DNA of 64,000 bases from Cymbidium sinense. Lineage: Eukaryota > Streptophyta > Magnoliopsida > Asparagales > Orchidaceae. The first letter of the stretch is position 1. Each line of letters starts with the position of its first letter. Made by a program: the position numbers and the translations under genes. Location: NCBI GenBank assembly GCA_021442155.1, contig CM038214.1, forward strand, positions 52,422,514 to 52,486,513, given 5' to 3'. The notes below the pieces were generated by a model, which was not told the DNA's origin, did not search any database, and saw only the letters and a program-made list of their open reading frames with translations. Positions 46,980-60,245 of this stretch are shown piece by piece.

Positions 46980-49900
46980 AGCCCCAGTAGAAAATGGTAT
47001 TTATCTAAAAAAGATCACCCTAACATCTAGACAAGTTGGCAAACAATTCTAGCCATCCAGTCTAAAAAATTACACTAGAAAATAAAAAAATATTTTACAT
47101 CATAAAACATCATAGTTCATCAGCATGACCTAAGTCTAACATTAGTGACCTAACAATCTAGTGTGTGAGAAAATGGGCTTGTGTGGTATGATTCTTCAAG
47201 ACCTTTTAGGTTCAAGGCTTGATTTAAATTTTAATTTATCACTTTTCATAATTTTGCTTCATAGGTACATGCCATTATTACACCAAAATTTGAAGGTATC
47301 AAGACCTCCTTCAGACCTATAGCCCTGCAACCCTGAGTGTCCAAACTATATACCATATGATCGCCAGTTCTAAAATATTTTATTTTCATTTATTTAATTT
47401 CTTTTATTTTATTCTTAGAATTTGTTCAATTTTCTATTAAGTGGTTTCAATTTAAGTGATATAATTGATTTATAAGTTTGTTTTCATTTTTAAGATTAGT
47501 TTTATGTTAAAGTGAAATTCAAGTTTTAAAGAATGAAGAATAAAATAAAAACTTCTTTTGGCAGAACCCATTCTACTCAATTATCCTAAATTCTAATATA
47601 ATGAAATATCCATCCATTCTAAGGGTCAAACTAAGATCCTAAGTATTTTAATTAGTCACTTTTGAATTGATTTAAATGGTTAGTTATAAATTGGGTTTGT
47701 TGTAATTAATCTTTTAATTTTTTTTTAAATTTCAAGTATCTTTTAAGATTTAAAGTTTATGTTATTACGATTTTGAAGATCTCATTTTTATTTCTTTCTT
47801 TTATCTTGATTAATGTTTCTTTAGTTTTTTTATTACTTTTAATTAAAATTTAAAATGTTTCTTTAAATCTTAATTAAAAGTTGATTTCATCATGGTTAAG
47901 TTTAATGTAATTTTTATTATAGTTTATTTTCCTTTCTAGTGTTTTAATTCATTTTATGTTATTATATTTTTCTTTCATAAATTAGCTTTATGTTTGATTT
48001 TATGTTTCTTTTTTAATTGTTTAATTTATTTGATTGAATTAATTCACTCATTAGTTTTATCAGTGTTAAGTGATAAGTTAACTTAGGTAATTTAAATTTA
48101 TTTTTGAGTCAAAGTTGATTAGAAGTTGTGATTTCATTATTAAGTGATTCATTATGCATCAAATTTGTAACTTAAGATGACTTATTAACTTATGTATTTA
48201 TACTTCATCATATGTGTTAAGTTTAATGAAATATTACTTATTAAAGTTTCATTATTTAGTTTAATTCCCTTAAAGTAAGATTTTGTTTATCAGTCATAAC
48301 TTAGGAAACTTAGGCTACATTGGGCACCAAATCTAACCTAGTTCATTTTAACTTTTAGGTTATTTAGATTAAATGATTTGATTAATCACCTTTTATTTGC
48401 CATTGAAATTATCAATATTTCTAAACAAAAAATGGACTTCAACTACTTTTAATATCAATAATTTTCTTAATTTAGGTATAAAGTTTAGAAGTTGATTAAT
48501 TTTGATTTTGATTAATCAATTGATTTATTATAGTTTAACAAAAGAGATTACTTAAGGTTTGTTTGAATTCTATTTTCTTAATCACTTTATTAATGCTTAA
48601 ATGCATAATTAATTAAGCTCCTTAACTTCAAAGGGTTAAGAAAATTTTCTTATGTTTTATGATGTTAATGAAATTATTTAAATTTTGTTTTATAAACATT
48701 TATAATTTAAGTAATTTTCTAATTTATCATTTCATTTAGATTGACATAAGGAATGAAAATTCAACAACTTCTAATCTAGAGCTTATTTGTCCGTAAAATG
48801 TTTATGATACGTGGGATTCCTTTGCAATTTAAGTTCCTTAAAGTTTCACTTTAATTAGATGTGTATTTTAAGACTAATTAGGGTTTTAGTTAATTCAATA
48901 AAATCTAAATTAAGCCTCAATTAGAAAGAATTAATTAAGGGTTTTAATTTTATTAAATTTTTCTCTAGAAGATAAATCCATAGTGGGTTTATTTAGATTT
49001 TTAGAGTTTTGGTTAATTTATTTTGATTTTTTGAACATCACATCAATTAATTGAATTAATTAATGCATTTAATCCCTAATTAAGGTCATTTGGGGATTAT
49101 GAGGTCTTAGTGAGTTTTATGATGTTTAAGATTCACTGGTGTTCCTTGTGATGGTTTAAACTAATTCCATATTTTTTTATATTTTTCTTTATTTAATATT
49201 AATTTATTTTATTAAATTAAGGGTTTATGCTTGAAAATTTAAATCAATGAATGTACTTCTAATAAATCCTAAGAAATTTATCTAATGTGTGTTTTAACGT
49301 TAGTTTCAATTCTCTAAAATTTTAAATTGATTAGATGAATGATTTGGGTTTAATTATTTTCAATTAAACTCAAATTAAATTAAAAATATCTAGTAAAATA
49401 TAAGGATTTTGAATTTAATAAATTGTCCTCACTAAGATAAATCTATAGATCCTTTATTTGCATTTATTTAGTTCAGTATTTTATTTCTATGATTCTTTTA
49501 AGTTATTTAGAATTTTTAATAATTTTTTAAATATATTAAATAAAAATTTTCATTTTAAAATAGTTGGGGCTGCATGGGGCTGACACAACATTATTTGCCC
49601 TGTGGCGCTATGATATTGGGCCAGCTGGATCTACATAGATCTAGCTAAAAAAGTGGCGGAGACCATAGGTTTTTCTACGGTGATCTAATCAAAGATCAGA
49701 CGGTCAAGATTTAATCTTTCGTTCTTTATGGGATTTAAATTAGATCATGCGGCTAGATCAGAGCCATCTGTTCAAAATAGAAGGAATCGACAACACAGAT
49801 TTTGTCCTTGCTCTCCTCGATGAGAATCATAGGCTATCCACATTTCAATGCTAAAATTTGATGAACCAAATAAAATTTTAATGTATTTTTGTTTGCAAAA

Positions 49901-51677
49901 TGATCAAGACTCCATTTTGAACACATCTATATGGTTAAATCTCACTCGAGATCAATTTTTTTTCATAAAGGACCAAACGAAATTCTATAAAAGGTTGATT
50001 TTGAGGGATACCTTGTCAACGTAGATCCTCAATGGTGAGGATGACACTTCGAGCACCTTCAACATTTCAAGATGAAATTATCAATGTAGTTGGGTGCCTT
50101 TCCTTCATATGGGTCAGTGTGGAGACCAAGCCCCGATGCAAATCCATTGGCCTTGGTGATTCCCTGGCTCCCCAAGATCGAGGGCTTTATGTGAAGGCCT
50201 GATCGAACTCACCATACACCCTATAACATGTGAGGAAGGCTTATTATGAGGGAGAGATGTATCTCTCTATATTTAGTTGTTCTCTATGCCGTCAGCTTTG
50301 GCCAATTTCTGTCCTGCTGACTGTGAGAACCTTGGAGAGTTGTTCAATTCACCCTCTCTTTTCATCCTTAGTATGTGTTTATGCTTGGGATTAGGAGAGG
50401 AAGTCTTAATCTTCCTTATTTGTGCTTTTCTAAAAGCCTTCTATGGAGGAATTTGAGATTTCTAGAATATAGTCACCGGTAGTGAGATCTCTGGGTAAGG
50501 GATCTATTTGATCTTCATCTCAGGAATTTGTGGGGATAGATAAAATCTTGAGAGGAAGTCTCCTTCCTCTCTCTTTTGTTTTGGTTGAGAGAAATCTTTC
50601 ATGGAGGAAAGTAAAAAATTGATTTTGTCATGATGATTTCCACCCTTGGAGGCTAGCTCCAAGAGGTGGTCATCAAATTGTGATTATTCCAGATTAATTA
50701 GGATAAAGGGGTGGATGAGGCATGGAGGAAGCGAAGTGAGATTTTTCTTTTTTACATGGATTTCCCACTTTCTTGCCATGGCAACACCTCATCTCTTATG
50801 ATCTCACCTCAAATGGAATTTTTTCTTTTTTCTTACCATCACAACACACATTTGGATTGGTTGTTACTTAACCAAGTCAAACCAAGATGAATCATGGGTC
50901 AAACTCAAGTCCGTTTGAGTTGGATTTGGTGATTTTACTTAGTATAATGCCATTTTGGATTCAAATTGATTAAATTTGCTTTATTATATTTAATTATGAT
51001 TTTTAAATAATTTTTGATATTTGATTTAGATTAATTTTAATTTAATTTGGATTTTAGTTTTAATAAGGTTCATTTAGGTTTATTCAAATCAAGTGATCTA
51101 ATTATCCAAATATAGCCTTATTGAATTAAATTCATTTTATTCATGTTTAAACATGTTCATTTTATAATTTTGAGTTTTTGGAATGACTTTATTTGGTCAA
51201 ATTTTAGTGTGTTAACCTTTGACTCGGTGAGACCCACATAAATCAACTCTATGTCAAAAGGTTGATCATCTTTGATCTTCATTTCAATTTAGTTTTAGGT
51301 TCATTTATATTCATGTGTTGATTTTATGCTTTATTTGATTTGATTTCAATTTATTTTAGCTTTATTTGAGTTTCTTTGAGTTTAGGTGATTTTAAGCTTA
51401 AGTAGGATAATTGGGTTAACCATCCTAATTACCATAGTCTAAGCTTAGTTGGATTTAAGTTTCAATTATAATGTGTTTGATTCAGTCATTTATTTCTATT
51501 TGAGTTTGGTTTAAGTCCACCTAATCCTATTAGGTTAGGTTAAACCTTGATAGGATTCATGAGGTCACCAAGTATAGTGTCTTTAGTGCCCAATCAAAAG
51601 GCTTCTAATCTAGGATTAGGTATCTTACTTACCAATTTTATAAATGATGTTAAACTCATCTAAAAATAAGGTCAACA
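46980..51677 (-). repeat. LTR-like block C (beside third Tat relic)
   Basis: Collinear with 1985-6368 and 14400-18406. Landmarks: AGCCCCAGTAGAAAATGGTA near 46990, TGTGTGAGAAAATGGGCTTG near 47161, a promoter-like patch near 50265, CCTATTAGGTTAGG near 51525, and the terminus GGTCAACA at 51677. The distal part (reverse complement of 43980-46066) is missing except for its last 200 or so bases. Its right edge cuts directly into an RT reading frame. No gene is seen in it. Confidence 0.6.
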
Positions 51678-51679
51678 GT

Positions 51680-52450
51680 ATTATCTATAATGAGTTATAC
51701 ATTGGGTACTGGGAAGTCATCTTTTGGGCTTGTTTTATTTAGGTTTTTGAAGTTAATGTAAGCATATATTTTCCTATTTGGGGGATCTAGTCAGTATAAT
51801 TCTCTTCCTCGATGAATCTTGCTTTAATGAGCTTTTTTGATTTCAGTGATTACTTATTCTTTAATTTTTAATCATATTCTCCTTAATGCTTGCTTTATAG
51901 ATTGTACATCAACTTAAATGCTAAGCTTCTATGCATCTGCATATAGAGATAAGCCTCGCATTTTAGTGTAATTCCATGCGAAATAGTCTTTGTGTTAGCA
52001 AAGTAGTGTATTTAACTCTTCTAATTTTTTGATATAAGGTCGTCAAAGGTTGGCCTAGGTTCTCTTTAATACTAATGTTGATTTCTTGAAGTTCATCGAC
52101 AGTGGTTTGATTGCCTTCTTCAAATTCTTTTAGGGCTTTTTTGAGGTCAATTATTAGTTCCTCTTTGAATATGTTCTCATTTTCATGTAAAACATCCCTT
52201 CATTTATCTGTATTATCCAAAAAGAATTCTTCTTTATAGGATATGGCATAGCATGAGCTCATTATAAGAAATGTTGAAGGAATATATTCCAATCCCCATG
52301 TGATGAATTTTCCATATCCTATGAAATTTTGGACACCATCCCTTCACCAAAGCCTTCTGAACAATCGAACTTGTATATTTATTTGTGTAGGTTGAACATT
52401 ATTCTTAATCAACTCCTTTAGGGTTAATGAGATTTATTAAGGAATAATAA
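51680..52450 (-). pseudogene. RT N-terminal fragment of third relic
   Basis: Reading the minus strand, the approach region includes KLIKARFIEEENYTD. Near 51760-51690 it gives NFKNLNKTSPKDDFPVPN, equivalent to FRDLNKASPKDDFPLP, then a stop and LIIDNT. There the frame ends at block C, so the palm, active site and everything downstream are lost. Confidence 0.65.
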
Positions 52451-52959
52451 TTGAAATGTCTTCTTCCTCAAAATCATCTACTTCAAATAGTTCTGGTGTG
52501 GGATTTGTGATTCACTCTTCAGTTTGTAGGAAAGGATCTTGCGTTGCTTGTAACCCTTTCTAGGTGGAACATAAAAAGTTTTCAACTATTTTATTTCCTC
52601 TTTCCTTGAAGTTGTTATGGATTTTATATGTGCACTTAGTATTATAGTTATTTTCATGGCCTTGATGGAAATTTGGGGCTCTACCCTTATTGGGAAACAT
52701 TAGTTTTTCTAATCATTTTACCACATTATTATTACAACTTCTTTCTTTCAGCTAGTTAAGTCTTTCTTAGGTTGATAAAGTGCTAACTCCACTTCATCAT
52801 TCTTAGTATTGCTACTAAGGTGAGAAATTACCTTGGGTTGCTTTGATTTATTAGTACTTTTACTTTTTGAATTATCACCTTTCAACACTAGTTTGATAAG
52901 TGGAGCCACTTACTTTTAGGAATTGACTTCCCCTACTTTCTTAGGCATGGTGTATTTAG

Positions 52960-53620
52960 CATTATCATAGATTTTGATCTCATGTACCTAGAATGGACTC
53001 ATGTCACCATCAATTCAATGCTCTTCACCATTCTGAGTATACTTCACATATTGATGGAGAGTTGAAGGTACTATGACGTATTCATGAATCCACGGCCTAC
53101 CAAAGAGCACTTTGTACATAACTTTCACTTCGATCATATGAAATTTAGCTTTTGTATACAGTTCCTGGAAGCATAAAGGCAGGATAATGGATCCTAAGGT
53201 TTGTTGTCCTTATTCATTGAATCCTTATAAAAATACTATACTTTTATCTTGATAGTGAGCATCTAAAGCTAATGCTCTGAGTATCTTGGCTATTAAAAGA
53301 TTGATCAAAGCACCTAGGTCGATCAATATCTTTGTTATGTAAGTTGAATTATTTTAGCTTGACATAAAGGGGTTGATTATGCTTACTGTCTCTAAGAATA
53401 GGTCATCATCACAGAATGTGATGGTTACACATTTTTTAAAAGTTAAGTCTTTTTTTCATTTTCTCTTCAGTAAAGAATGCAACATATTATTCTAGATTTT
53501 ACAATATTTTAATTAATGTCTCATATATATCTTTGGATAACATGAGAGAATCATATATAATTAGTAAGGTTGAGAGCTTGTGTAAATGTGCCAAAACATT
53601 ATAGTCTACTCTTATTTTTG
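52960..53620 (-). pseudogene. Protease region of third relic, catalytic Asp retained
   Basis: Lead-in VDYNVLAHLHKLSTLLIIYD near 53620-53560, then the active site LIDLGALINLL with DLGA at 53309-53320; the catalytic Asp is kept. It continues with QQTLGSIILPLCFQELYTKA, VLFGRPWIHEYVIVPSTLHQ and GDMSPFQVHEIKIYDNAKYT. Compared with the other two Tat relics, this is the only one whose protease site keeps Asp in frame with its neighbours. Frame breaks occur on both sides. Confidence 0.65.
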
Positions 53621-54099
53621 GTTTAGTTGGTGGTGGAGGTAAGACATTTTCATCAATTTGAATTTTTTAGCCAATATCATTGCTTTCCATTGTGGAGGCA
53701 GAGAATTTCATTTTTTGCTCTTTATTGGGAATTGACTTACTTCTTTTGACTGATATTTTTTATAAGAAGAAGTCTATGAATTTTTTATTTCTTCAAAATT
53801 TTGATATTTTCTAGGATTCTCGAAGCTACTGCCTAGCTTAGGACATAACTTATTTGATCTCCATTAAACTTCTTTTCGATAGGCTTTTGATTGAGAAAGC
53901 ATAAGTCTCCTCAAAGTCAGTAGAACTGGTAATCATGTGACATGCCTCTATTTGGGTTTGAAGATTAGAATTTTCAAGCATGTTTATGACTCAACATGTT
54001 TCTTTTAAAACATCATCTATGGGATTTTTTGTGTCAAGCTATAAGTGATGCATATATTCTTCTAGTTTAACTGGCCTTCGAAGAGGTTATTCATATTTC

Positions 54100-56950
54100 T
54101 CTGCAAAGTCAATCATTTTTTTGTGTATGAGACTTTGGTTTTCTAGATTTTCACTTTTTATTTGATTTGCAGAACTTTGATGAAGAAGAATGATTGATTT
54201 TCATCTGCTTTTTTATATTATATAAAAATTTCCCCCTATTGTGGAAGAGCTTTCTTGGACAATTTTATGTTCTAAGAAATTCTTCCATGAGATGCCTTCT
54301 GAAACTAGAAGGCTATTGATCATTCATTTGTTTATTTTTTAGATGAAAGTAACCCAACCACCTTCTTCTTCTTCTTATGTTTATAGAGCTTTGCCCTTAT
54401 CATTATTTATATTCTTAGTCCTAGTTGGCTCAATATCTTTATCCTTTGCATTTTGGATTGACTATGATGTAGCAACATTCACTTTTTCCCTTTTTGGATG
54501 TACTAGTATAGTGTCTAATAAGGTGATTTTTCCATTTTAATAATCCATTTCTATCCAATCTTTGAAGATAAAATAATCTTCAATTGGGTGACTTATAAGC
54601 CTATGAAATGGACAATAATTAGAATCATCAACTTTGTCTACTTTGTATGGTCGACGTGTCTCTCACAATTATAATCCAAATTTTAAGGCATATTTAAAGA
54701 TCGTAGCAATACATTCTCTTCTAAATGAGTACTGGTTGGTCATCATCTTTTGGAGGGTTGGCTCTTTTTTCTTATCATCTATCAGCTTTGTTGTTGGTTG
54801 CGAGATTTCCACTCCTCTGTTTCCCTTTTTGTCAACTTTGAAAGTGAATGTTGTATTCATCATTCTTCTTTGAATCATGGTACTTAGATTGCTTTATATT
54901 CCCAAAGGGATTATTATTATAGCTAGTATTAATGCCTTTCTGCTTGGGGAGCCTTTCAAACTTAGCTACACGATCCAATAATTCTTGGAATGTATTAATC
55001 ATAACCATGGCTAGATATGGAGCCACATGATCATCAATGTTCCCCATGTGGAGTTATACTATTTGCTTTTTTGTGAGCTACTAATGGCATTTCATGCTTA
55101 GATTTCTCCATCTTATAATGTATTTTTAACACTTTCATCTTTCCTTCTCTTTTCCAAGGTGAGATTTGCTATTATTATCTTCTTGGTTACACCTACAAAT
55201 CTATAAACAAATAATATTTCCAATTCGATAAAGGTTTTTATTGAATCATTGGGTAAATCAACATACCACTCAAAGGCTATGTTGATAAGACTGGTAATAA
55301 ATTATCATAGTAGATAATTGTCATTCTCTCTAGTATTTCCATAAGTGGTTCTAAATTGGGCCAAATGCTATCGTGGATTTTTTGTGCTCGAAAATGTGTT
55401 AAATTTTGGTGCAATGTATTCTTTAGGATATTGTACTTGGTCATATTCAGCCGAGTATGGTTGGCCTTTTCCAACTAGCTGCTCCGCATTTTCTAAAGAA
55501 ATGACTGCTTTGACTTTCTAATTAATGAGATCTTTTACTTGAGACCTGGTAATAACATTAGCTTCTTGATAATATTTAATGTAACTTCTCCTTGGGTTTC
55601 TTGCCTTTATGTTCAAGCTATTGGTAAGTTGGGTGTAACATTTTACATGTCCCCAGTTTTAGTTGTTTGGTTTTTTCTTTGGAAGATTTTATGGAGGTAT
55701 TTGTTGTATTGCAGTTAGTATAAGATTAAGTTGACCAAATATCTCTTTCTTAAGCTCATTCATTTTATTAAGATGGTTGTTGAGTTGGCTGATTTTTTGG
55801 TCTCTTCTTTGGAGTTAAGAACCCATTTTTCATTGTAACCTTGTTATAATATCAATTAGCTCTTCAATTACTTCAACTTCTACTCGAGCTCCACCTCTGG
55901 GTTCTTGATGATTTGGGTTTTCTTGATGTTATTTCTCATTTGGCTACTCAAGTGCCACATTTCTATTTTGTAATTGTGTATCGACCACGCGAATAACTTT
56001 GACTTCCATACAATCTATATCTTCAGTATTTTAGAAATTTAAGATTTATTATTCTTTATTAATTAGGAAATCCTCATCTTCTTAGAAGAGTTGATTATTT
56101 GTTTCATCATCCAATGGTTGAGTTTTTTCAGACTGACATTTCCAGTTGATGATAAGTGATTCAATTTTTCATCATCTGGTTGAGTTTCCTTATATTGAGT
56201 CATCTTATCTTTGATTATCTGGGACTCTTTAAGTTCCCAAATTGATTTGGTAGCTTCAAGTGGTTGATCTCTTGGAATGCGTCATAGATGGCACATCTTA
56301 GTGTTCTTTGGATATATTATATTACTTTTTTATGATGGTTTTGGGGACCTTCCAACAACTTGCAACTTAGTAGTATCATACTAAAAGGCTCATTGTTGGT
56401 GTTCACAAAATGTTAAACCCCTTGGTCATGAGTTATGCTCAAAGAAAGCATAATAATTTTCAAAATTCCAATCTCTCTTAAAGTTTGAATTTGTTGAATT
56501 GGTGACCTGGCTCACCAACTTTTTAATTATTCTTCGAAGGTTTCTATTTTTAATTGCCTTCAAAACTGTATAGATTTTGGAGGAGATGATCTCCTCTTTT
56601 CATGGTTGGTTTTATGACATGGGATGTGTATGTTCATCCCAAGAAGACTTCTTTATAGCTCCTTAAAACTATTCTTTTGACCCATCGAAGTTGCTCAAAG
56701 TTGTTGTTAGTGGGTATGTTTGATTTCACCAGTGGTTTGTACTACTATTCAAGATGAATGGAAATCTACCTGATATGCAACCAACATTATACTTTCTTCG
56801 AGCTCTCCTAGACATTTTGGTGCTTGAGGAAGATGCTTCATGATCATGCTTGCTTGAAATTAAAGTAATATTTTGTGTGATAGTAGGCTCCTCTGATGCA
56901 TCGCTAAGTCGATTGATGATAATAGAATTCAACTTGGGCTTAACAACCAT
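54100..56950 (-). pseudogene. gag region of third relic
   Basis: The N-terminal part may include 56950-56726 (an open 74-codon stretch with SSSSTKMSRRARRKYN), which I cannot assign to a domain. Around 55474-55277 an open stretch reads HFRAQKIHDSIWPNLEPLME, resembling the gag N-terminal half. The core at about 55270-55110 gives AFEWYVDLPNDSIKTFIELE and LTLEKRRKDESVKNTL. A zinc-knuckle-like stretch at about 54640-54540 reads NYCPFHRLISHPIEDYFIFK. ORFs on the plus strand here (54343-54873) are antisense by-products. Confidence 0.65.
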
Positions 56951-57000
56951 CTAATCCTTATTAGGCATCATAGGTATTTCCATTGATAGCCCATCAAAAA

Positions 57001-57854
57001 AGAACCCCTTTTTGAGATTAAAGCTTTAAGGCTTGGGCTCATTAAGAATGATCACATTCAACCTCCTTCCTTCATTGAATGCCTTTGGCATTCCAGTGCC
57101 CTCAGTGATAGGCCCAATTATAGGTCTAGTAAGTAGAAACCAGATGACCTCATAAATAGTTCCGAACTAAAGAGAGCTTTATGTAACAAATGTTGATTAC
57201 AACCTCATGGAATCTAACATCAAATTTTCCATGAAAGGTTTTAAACCTATTTGTAGATCTAAACTATTTAAAATAATATAATTTAATAGTTAGGTATATG
57301 ACGACACCATATATTTAAATTCACCAACTTGAGATGGAGAGAGCAGCAATCCCCATGGAGTTACCATATATCTAATTGCTCAGAAAAAACACCTTTTTTG
57401 AATACTCTTCCCCATCTTTATTGAGATAGGTAAGAGTATATTTTTTATGAGGCAGATTGATATATATTCAACTAGATTTCCTATAATATTATGTTGAGGT
57501 TTATTTAGAACTAGGTTCTACTTCTTATGAATGCAAGCATTCATAGTTAATTACCCCTCATATCATAGTAAGAGAGAACACTCAATTAAGGTTGAAAGTA
57601 AACATATCTCTAATATGAATCAGTGTTTAGTGGTGTGTAACATGACATAAATGATTATCTAAGAGAAATAAGATGGTAGTCCCAAACAAGATTCCATGGT
57701 CTCGTCATCTTAGGATTACATTGCTCTAGTCTACCAACATCAAAGGGCTATTAGCTGTCATGTTTAGAGAGTTTGATTAGCAGCCTTGTGTTGCCTCATT
57801 TAAAATATTTCAAGTAGACTAGAGTTTTAGTATAGGGGTTGTGGTGTTGGGATA
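57001..57854. other. Unassigned stretch upstream of third relic gag
   Basis: About 0.85 kb lying between the minus-strand gag relic and the 62-bp array. I see no ORF, array or match elsewhere in the window. It may be the leader of the relic or residual insertion-site DNA. Confidence 0.4.
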
Positions 57855-58735
57855 TTTGCATGGCGAGCAAGTTAATAGACTTTGGAATGCCATATGGATA
57901 TATATTATTCGCATGGTGAACATATAGATTTGACATATATTCCTTTGGAATTCCATTATGGATATAGATTTTTCACATGATGAATGTATAGATTGGCTTA
58001 CATCATTTAAAAGGCCAGTATAGTATAAAGATTCACATGCTGAACATATAAATTTTTTTTACATCCCTTAGAAGGCTAGTATAGTATAGAGATTCGCATG
58101 GTGAACATAAAAAATTAAACTTACATCCCCTCGAAATGCGAGTATCTTTCAGAAGTTTGCATGACAAGCTATATAGATTGGACTTACATCCCTTAGAAAT
58201 AACATATGGATATATATTGTTCACATGGTGAACATATAAATTGGACTTACATTTTTTTATAATGCCATATGGATATAGATTGTTTGCATGATGAGCATGC
58301 AGATTGGGCTTACATCCCTTTGGAATGCCATATATATAGAGTGTTCACATGGTGAACATATGGGTTGGACTTACATCCCTTTGGAATCCCAAATGGATAT
58401 AGGTTTCTCACATGATGAACAAGTAAATTGGGCTTATATCCCTTTAGAATACAAGATTTATTGAGTGTTCGTATGGTGAACATATGGGTTGGATTTACAT
58501 CTTTTTGGAATGCCATTATTTATAGGGTAGTTCACATGGTGAACATATGATTGGGCTTACATCTATTGGAAAGCCAGACTTAAAGTATAGAGGTTTCATG
58601 GTGAACATAAACATTAGGCTTACATCCTTTTAGAATTCCATATCAATATAGATTATTTTCATACCGAACCTATAGATTAGACTTATGTTCATTTGGAATG
58701 CCATTATTTATTACATATTTGCATGGCTAATATTA
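57855..58735 (+). repeat. 62-bp tandem array, about 14 units
   Basis: Units of about 60-64 bp of the form ACATGGTGAACATATAGATT, GGACTTACATCCCTTT, GGAATGCCATATGGATATAG, ending GTTC or GTTT. Unit joints repeatedly make GTTCACATGGTGAAC, a 6+3+6 palindrome, and CCATATGG also recurs. The minus-strand ORFs at 58033-58224 and 58310-58516 are artefacts of the array. Confidence 0.9.
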
Positions 58736-58739
58736 ATTC

Positions 58740-59345
58740 AAAGTTCTGAGTAGCAGTGCTTCAATAATGTAAACATAGGGCCTAAGCTCCATCATGTTAG
58801 CATCTTGGTGCTATTAAAATATTACCTTGGCCTTGAGTAATAAGCATTATAACATTATAAGGAAAAAAATTCATGTCTAAAAAAACCAAGGGTTCAGGGC
58901 CTCGATGCTATAAGTATAGCATTGCAACACTTAAGATGGCATGAGATTAAAATAATTTGATCAGGTTGACTAGTTGGCTGACGCCTAGGCACATATGATT
59001 TGGTGTTGCAGTGCAATTCAAAGGTCATTCATACAAGCTGACTATCAGACAAGAGCTTTTAAATAGAAAGGATAAACCTTTTTACCAGTGCTACAACACT
59101 ATGTCAGAGCACCATGGTGCTACATCAATGTCTGACCTTGCTTTCTACACAATGCTAGTTTTGAGATAAATTATCATACATGCCATAAATATGTCTTTTT
59201 GACTAGCATGGTGGCTATTTTGGTACCTTGACCAGCACATTGGTGTTGTATGCTTAGCATCGTAGCGCTAGTTCCTATTTCAAAAATCGAGTGGCAAGTG
59301 CCTGAGCATTGATATGTAGCACCGCAGTGCTAGGGCTATTCTATA
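58740..59345. repeat. Spacer rich in AGCACC/GGTGCT quasi-palindromes (copy 2, 5' side)
   Basis: Homologous to 18905-19510. Words include GAGCACCATGGTGCTACA (59106), GCACATTGGTGTTG (59236), GCATCGTAGCGCTAG (59257) and TAGCACCGCAGTGCTAGG (59317). Confidence 0.7.
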
Positions 59346-59394
59346 AATATGGTAGGTTGCTCAATTTTCATTTTGAATCTTTATTTCATACTAG

Positions 59395-60245
59395 AGTTAC
59401 ATACCCTTTCCTCTCTTAGCTTTTATTTCACTTTAATTAAGAAAGCCAACATGCTGGTGAAATACGTCAACAAGCGCAAGAGGGTAGCTATCAGTGACAC
59501 TAATAGGTTCGTTAGTGCATAGGTGGAGGAACAATACCACCACACTCTCCTACAAAAATATCTCATCCTCAAAAAGGAGCTTCTATAATCTAAGTGGGAG
59601 CTTGAAGAGGATTATCAATGAACTAGGCTGGGAGAAATTGGCTTATAATAACAACTCTTGCATCATTCCTGTGGTGTGAGAATTCCTTGCCAACGTAAAG
59701 GAGCACCAGAATAAAAGAGTTTTCATATGGGGAGAACTTATAAGTTTTGATAATAGTACTATAAATGCATATTACAATTTACAAGAGGTAGTGTACGATC
59801 AATATCTCTACTATTATAATAATCATCATAATTACAATGAAATCTTTAATTTTCTCACCAATAAAAATTCTAATGTTCAGTAGAAAAGGAAGGAGGATAA
59901 GATTACTATTTTCTACTGTCGGCCTAACTGCTGATGCCAAAGCTTGGAATTATTTCTTTTCTTCCAAGTTGATGCCCACTGGTAATATTAGTGAGGTGAC
60001 TAAGGATAATGTAATTTTGAATTTCTTAATTCATAAGGGCTTTACTATTAATGTAGGGAGGATCATTTATACTTCTATTAGTAATATGGTTAGAGATAGT
60101 ACTACTGTAGGGTATGGCCATTCTTCTTTTATTTATTCTTGTGTATTGCGACAGGTGTGCAAGAGGAGTTTGATGAAGAAGTCTTAATTCATAGGTTTCC
60201 CTTGATTAAAAGAATAATTGAAGGATTATACTCTAGGACCGAGGT
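59395..60245 (+). pseudogene. 'Putative plant transposon protein' domain ORF, copy 2, broken
   Basis: Homolog of 19567-20398. Visible parts: KANMLVKYVNKRKRVAIS near 59443; RSFYNLSGSLKRIINELGWE; after a TGA near 59677, EFLANVKEHQNKRVFIWGEL, ISFDNSTINAYYNLQEVVYD; then, in another frame, LTADAKAWNYFFSSKLMPTG, NISEVTKDNVILNFLIHKGF and TINVGRIIYTSISNMVRDST. The stops near 59677 and 59880 fall at the same places as stops in copy 1 although the codons differ (TGA/TAA; TAG/TAA-TGA). The ORF is about 270 codons; the domain family is of unknown function. It lies upstream of an Athila-like protease-RT in the same orientation. Confidence 0.7.

Larger units (their letters stand above)
51680..57000 (-). 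mobile_element. Third Ty3/gypsy relic, minus strand, cut inside RT
   Basis: Minus-strand order from 56950 down: gag N-terminal part, gag core, zinc-knuckle-like stretch, protease lead-in, protease, RT approach region, and the first RT motif, where LTR-like block C begins. The rest of RT, both RNase H domains and integrase are missing. Sequence is clearly diverged from the other two Tat relics. Stops and frameshifts are frequent. Confidence 0.7.

Noticed and set aside
54343..54878. Plus-strand ORFs of 65 and 79 codons
   Set aside because: Antisense to gag of the minus-strand relic, including its zinc-knuckle-like stretch.
58033..58516. Minus-strand ORFs with repeated GCKSN-like peptides
   Set aside because: The periodicity comes from the 62-bp DNA array, whose period is not a multiple of three; unit changes are not of a coding type.
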